From the NCBI GenBank assembly GCA_003024985.2, contig PXIH01S0004037.1: 10,194 nucleotides of DNA, one strand, 5' to 3'. Made by a program: the position numbers and the translations under genes. The stretch comes from Euperipatoides rowelli. Its lineage: Eukaryota; Onychophora; Udeonychophora; Euonychophora; Peripatopsidae. Positions 7,347 through 10,194 of this stretch are shown here, in pieces; within the stretch, counting starts at the first letter, position 1; every line of letters begins with the position of its first letter. Below the pieces are notes generated by a model. It was not told the DNA's origin and did no database searches. It saw only the letters and a program-made list of their open reading frames with translations.

Positions 7347-7518
7347 GACTGGTTTAGTGAACATGAATTATGCCAACGTAGTTTGCTGACTTCCCAAGAA
7401 AGTGGTGAAGCAGTTATCAACATCCTTCCAAATCCTTCTATTGAGTCTGAATTAGTTCAATTCCAGAAAAATTGGGATGACCTGAATAAGGAGGCAAATG
7501 AACTGAAAGCAGCTATTG
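7347..7518 (+). CDS. Spectrin-repeat protein, internal exon (57 codons plus 1 nt)
   Basis: It encodes DWFSEHELCQRSLLTSQESG, then EAVINILPNPSIESELVQFQ, then KNWDDLNKEANELKAAI. With the previous exon it completes one repeat. DWFSEHE through the SGEAVINIL region forms helix B, PNPS is the loop with helix-breaking residues, and ELVQFQKNWDDL is helix C with its conserved tryptophan. The helix A tryptophan (exon 2) to helix C tryptophan distance is about 70 residues, normal for a ~106-residue repeat. The acceptor is TTATTTAG at 7346 and the donor ATTG|GTGAGA, leaving one base (phase 1). Reading through the donor reaches TAG at 7578, so intron retention would truncate the protein. An alternative 47-bp intron ending at 7565 is described as a finding. 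Confidence 0.85.
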
Positions 7519-7601
7519 GTGAGATTATTTGTCCCTCATTTCTGACTTTCACTTCCTCAATGCAGGATCTAGACTAGCATCTCATTTGATGATGTCCTGC
7601 T

Positions 7602-7626
7602 TAATAATAATAATAATAATAATAAT
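7602..7626. repeat. (TAA)8 microsatellite
   Basis: An uninterrupted TAA/AAT repeat of about eight units lies 84 bp after the third exon's donor. It is likely length-polymorphic. Confidence 0.9.
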
Positions 7627-7917
7627 ATGAGTTTTCTCTCCAGTAATTGGTAGTAAATTATTGTAATGTCTTATTATCATCATACATACACTGTTGAGGC
7701 CTACAAGTTTATATTCCATGGTTATTTTACTGCCTTTAATTCTAAACCTTATCCTTATTAAATTATGTTTTGTAGCGGTTTAGTCATTGGGTGTAATAAC
7801 CCGAACAAATGACATTGAGTGATCACTATTTTAAATTGAATCATGCCTCACTTCTTGCATTGTGCATTATAACCTTATGAAAATCATGTGTCTGAAAATC
7901 AATATGCACTGCCATGT

Positions 7918-7950
7918 CCCAGCCCTGCTTGGGGAGGGAGCAGGGGTGGG
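7918..7950 (+). other. GC-rich hairpin overlapping a G-quadruplex motif
   Basis: CCCAGCCCTGCT (7918-7929) pairs with AGCAGGGGTGGG (7939-7950) with a single mismatch, around a loop of TGGGGAGGG. The same strand reads GGGG-A-GGG-AGCA-GGGG-T-GGG at 7931-7950, which satisfies the canonical four-tract quadruplex pattern with loops of 1, 4 and 1. It lies on the sense strand of the intron, in surroundings that are otherwise very AT-rich. The two structures would compete for the same bases. Confidence 0.75.
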
Positions 7951-8639
7951 TTTGTCTCCTTCATAAGAAATTTTTTAATCTATTTTTTTTTTTTTAACAA
8001 ATGCTTAATAATTTTAATTTGGTCATTTTAAGTCAGAATCATAATTTTTTTGGCTATAGCCTAATAATTTTTATATTCAAGCTCCATCATTCACCATCTC
8101 CCCCTATAATATGAAGACTGGTAATCATAAAATATGGATTATAAAAATGTTAAACCTTTGCACTCATGAATTAATTGTAGGGAAAAAAATAATTTACATA
8201 ATCTGGAGTCTGTTGATCATTTTTAAGGTAAGTGAAATTGCTACAATTCATTAGCATATTGTTCACGAAGTGCAAAATTGAACAAAATTTCTAAGTCCAG
8301 ACTTGTGGATTAAACAATCAATTAGCCGTCATAGCATGACACATATTCTTAGCATAGTTTTTAAATGTTTAGAGAAAACAAAATTTATATTAGAACCAGG
8401 AAATGAGAGAGTAACTTAGAAATTTTTTAGGCCAGTGAAATATCTACAAATTTTGTGTGAAATAAAAAAAAACATCCTATGTAACCAGGTTAGCCCTTTA
8501 TCTTGTGTTTGATATAAATAAAATCTAATTTAGTCTGATAAAAATAATTTAGCATATAAATCTTATTTGCATGCATCATTATTGTGGTATTGTTGGTAAA
8601 TCAGGTAGTAATAAGTATATAATTGCATTTATATTACTG

Positions 8640-8700
8640 TATATACGAGTGTGTATGCTGTATGTATGCGTGTATGTACTGTGTATATACTCTGAATATA
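8640..8700. repeat. TG/TA-rich low-complexity tract
   Basis: Irregular copies of TGTATG and TGTATA dominate this stretch. An 82-codon open frame spans it (8571-8819), but its protein is Y/I/L/V-rich with no recognisable domain and reflects base composition. Confidence 0.6.
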
Positions 8701-9299
8701 GGTTGAATACTGTATATTATTTTAAATTAGAAAGATGTTTGGAATCTATTTTAATTAAACAGATAAAATTAACTATGATTATTATATTTCATTTTAGCGC
8801 TAATGTAAAAGCACCTTAATCAATTTCACTCATGTATGAGTTAGATAAGTTAATTGTCATTATTTGCATATTATGTTTAACAATTAATTGAGGCAAACAA
8901 CATAAATCTCTAACTTTATTTTACCATCAATTCAAAATGTAATTTTTTAAATGCACAATAATTTAAATGGTCATAACCTTGTCAGCTCTTCAATTATTCA
9001 AGAGGATTTATAAAAGCTTAAAACGAACGAAAGAATTCCTGTCGCCAAAACAACATAGCAATTTCCGTTAAAGATGATGACTTAGGGTTTTTTTTCTTTC
9101 TAAACTTTTCCCTATATAAGGAATTTGCAAAACAGAAAAAGAAATAATAATATAATTATCACAAAATTATAAAACAGATAAAAACAAGTGTAATATCTTT
9201 GAAAGAATTTATATCATTAAATGAAAACTTCATTTTATGTATACAGTACATCACTTTAAATTGTCCTTGTAAAATAATTGTGCCAGGAGAAAAAAAATA

Positions 9300-9322
9300 A
9301 CAGGATTAAAAAAAAATCCTGT
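9300..9322. repeat. Perfect 8-bp hairpin with A-rich loop
   Basis: ACAGGATT (9300-9307) and AATCCTGT (9315-9322) are exact inverted copies separated by seven A. It has the shape of a stem-loop, but without a run of T after it and within an intron I do not call a terminator or an RNA gene. Confidence 0.6.
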
Positions 9323-9405
9323 AGGCTTAAATCATGTTTAATCTGATGATTCTATTTTTGTATAACAAGCCATAAACATATTATAAGTTGCACTGTCCCT
9401 GCAGA

Positions 9406-9502
9406 AGAGCATTAAATTTCTTCAATAGAAATAATGCTCTGGACCCTGCTCCATACAATGAAGTCTATTGGATTCTGACAACCATCTCACGAAAGTGAGA
9501 TG
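9406..9502. other. Two compact hairpins in a higher-complexity segment
   Basis: AGAGCATTA (9406-9414) pairs perfectly with TAATGCTCT (9432-9440). CATCTCAC (9483-9490) pairs perfectly with GTGAGATG (9495-9502) around a GAAA tetraloop. The surrounding 9390-9530 is richer in GC and less repetitive than the rest of the intron. On the minus strand it is open for 49 codons (9425-9571) with no recognised domain. I do not recognise the family; it might be part of an old SINE or MITE, or a structured RNA. Confidence 0.5.
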
Positions 9503-9951
9503 AATAAAATCATCACTTATTAACCTTGTTGCTTCCATCTCTCCTGAATTATCTGGAACTTTTATATTCTTCTATGCTGACCAATTTTCCCTCTAATTCA
9601 CCGATTCCAATCTAGCCTTAAAAATATCTAGACAGATACAAACTCAGGCTAGTAAAACTTTATTTCTAGATTATATCTGATCAGATCATTTAAAAATAAA
9701 TGCTTAGTTATTTTCTATTTCATTAGATATTTACTTTGGCTATTTATTATTTAGAATTAATTTTGTTTAAAATCTATTTTTATATTGTTAACTTTTAACT
9801 AAAATAATACCGAACAATTTGCTCTGGTAATCTCGACAATAATTTTGAGATTCTTGTAGGCCATTTATTGTCAAAAAATGTTCATTATTTCATTATATTC
9901 ATCTAAATGAATCAATAAATAAATAGTTATTAAATTATTTTGTGTCCAATG

Positions 9952-10194
9952 TAGGGTTGATCATTTTACCGATAATACTGATTCGATAATCGGTAATGCC
10001 AATTTTTTCGGTTATCGATAATGTAAAATTACCGAAATGTAACGAATATATTATTTTCTTTAAAAAAAAAATTAAGGAATCATTAATTATACTTAAATGA
10101 AACTAAATTAAAATATACATTGAAAATACAATCACAAAATGGACTGGGGAGTAGGAATAAAGTTTCTTTACTTTTTACAACGTTAGGCCTATAG
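9952..10194 (+). mobile_element. Probable hAT-type element terminus, cut by the window end
   Basis: TAGGGTTGATCATTTTACCG at 9952 resembles a hAT terminus. It is followed by clustered copies of ACCGATAAT, CGATAATCGGTAAT, GGTTATCGATAAT and TTACCGA up to ~10036, the kind of subterminal repeats that hAT transposases bind. The flank that would be duplicated is GTCCAATG (9944-9951). The other end is outside the window, so neither the duplication nor the length can be confirmed. The rest, to 10194, is AT-rich without an open frame. Confidence 0.55.

Larger units (their letters stand above)
7519..9951 (+). other. Intron after the third exon, no further exon recognised
   Basis: It starts at the GTGAGA donor. 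I found no convincing spectrin-like exon beginning in the required phase before the window ends. The stretch is AT-rich, with a TAA microsatellite, a GC-rich hairpin, a TG/TA-rich tract (8640-8700) and compact hairpins near 9300-9500. A 13-bp inverted word (AAAATTTCTAAGT near 8286, ACTTAGAAATTTT near 8414) is too short to call an element. The next exon probably lies beyond the window. Confidence 0.6.

Noticed and set aside
8286-8427. 13-bp inverted repeat as transposon ends
   Set aside because: The arms are AT-rich and short, with no matching flanks. This could easily arise by chance in this base composition.
8571-8819. 82-codon + strand open frame
   Set aside because: It is driven by TG/TA-rich low complexity, with no domain and no splice context.
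9342-9352. CTGATGA as a possible hammerhead ribozyme core
   Set aside because: The required GAAA after stem II and the pairing stems are not present downstream.

Overview
The window looks like AT-rich nuclear DNA of an invertebrate animal. It has short open exons with consensus GT/AG splice sites, long introns, many T and A homopolymers, and a dense load of small DNA transposons. Recurrent taggcctat-type words and the transposon styles recall marine deuterostomes such as echinoderms, but this is only an impression. Ambiguous bases at 1-11 and 5706 and a G/T homopolymer block at 5785-5897 mark poor sequence quality.

Gene content: three coding exons on the + strand (2792-2944, 7005-7169, 7347-7518) join in one continuous reading frame. 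They encode part of a spectrin-repeat rod, including one nearly complete triple-helical repeat with the conserved helix A tryptophan (exon 2) and helix C tryptophan (exon 3). The protein is probably a giant cytoskeletal linker; nesprin (SYNE) is the first guess, with plakin or dystrophin-type proteins as alternatives. Neither end of the gene is in the window.

Layout: 1-2791 is upstream intron, holding a three-copy ~121-bp tandem repeat with telomere-like words (330-712) and a long foldback (763-894). 2792-2944 is the first exon. 2945-7004 is a 4.06-kb intron of which roughly 80% is recognisable transposon: a 473-bp TA-flanked inverted-repeat element (2973-3445), a 964-bp element with 33-bp inverted repeats (3778-4741), the 3' end of a dead non-LTR retrotransposon reverse transcriptase (4851-5273), and a palindromic element (5421-6890) split by a 1207-bp hAT-type element with a perfect 8-bp target-site duplication. 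7005-7169 and 7347-7518 are the second and third exons, separated by a 177-bp intron. From 7519 onward is intron with microsatellites, a GC-rich hairpin with a G-quadruplex motif (7918-7950), two compact hairpins near 9400-9500, and a probable hAT-type terminus from 9952 running off the window.

No RNA gene, CRISPR array, operon or complete autonomous transposase was found. The interesting material is the layered transposon history inside one intron and several unassigned structured repeats; I see no convincing new biological system.
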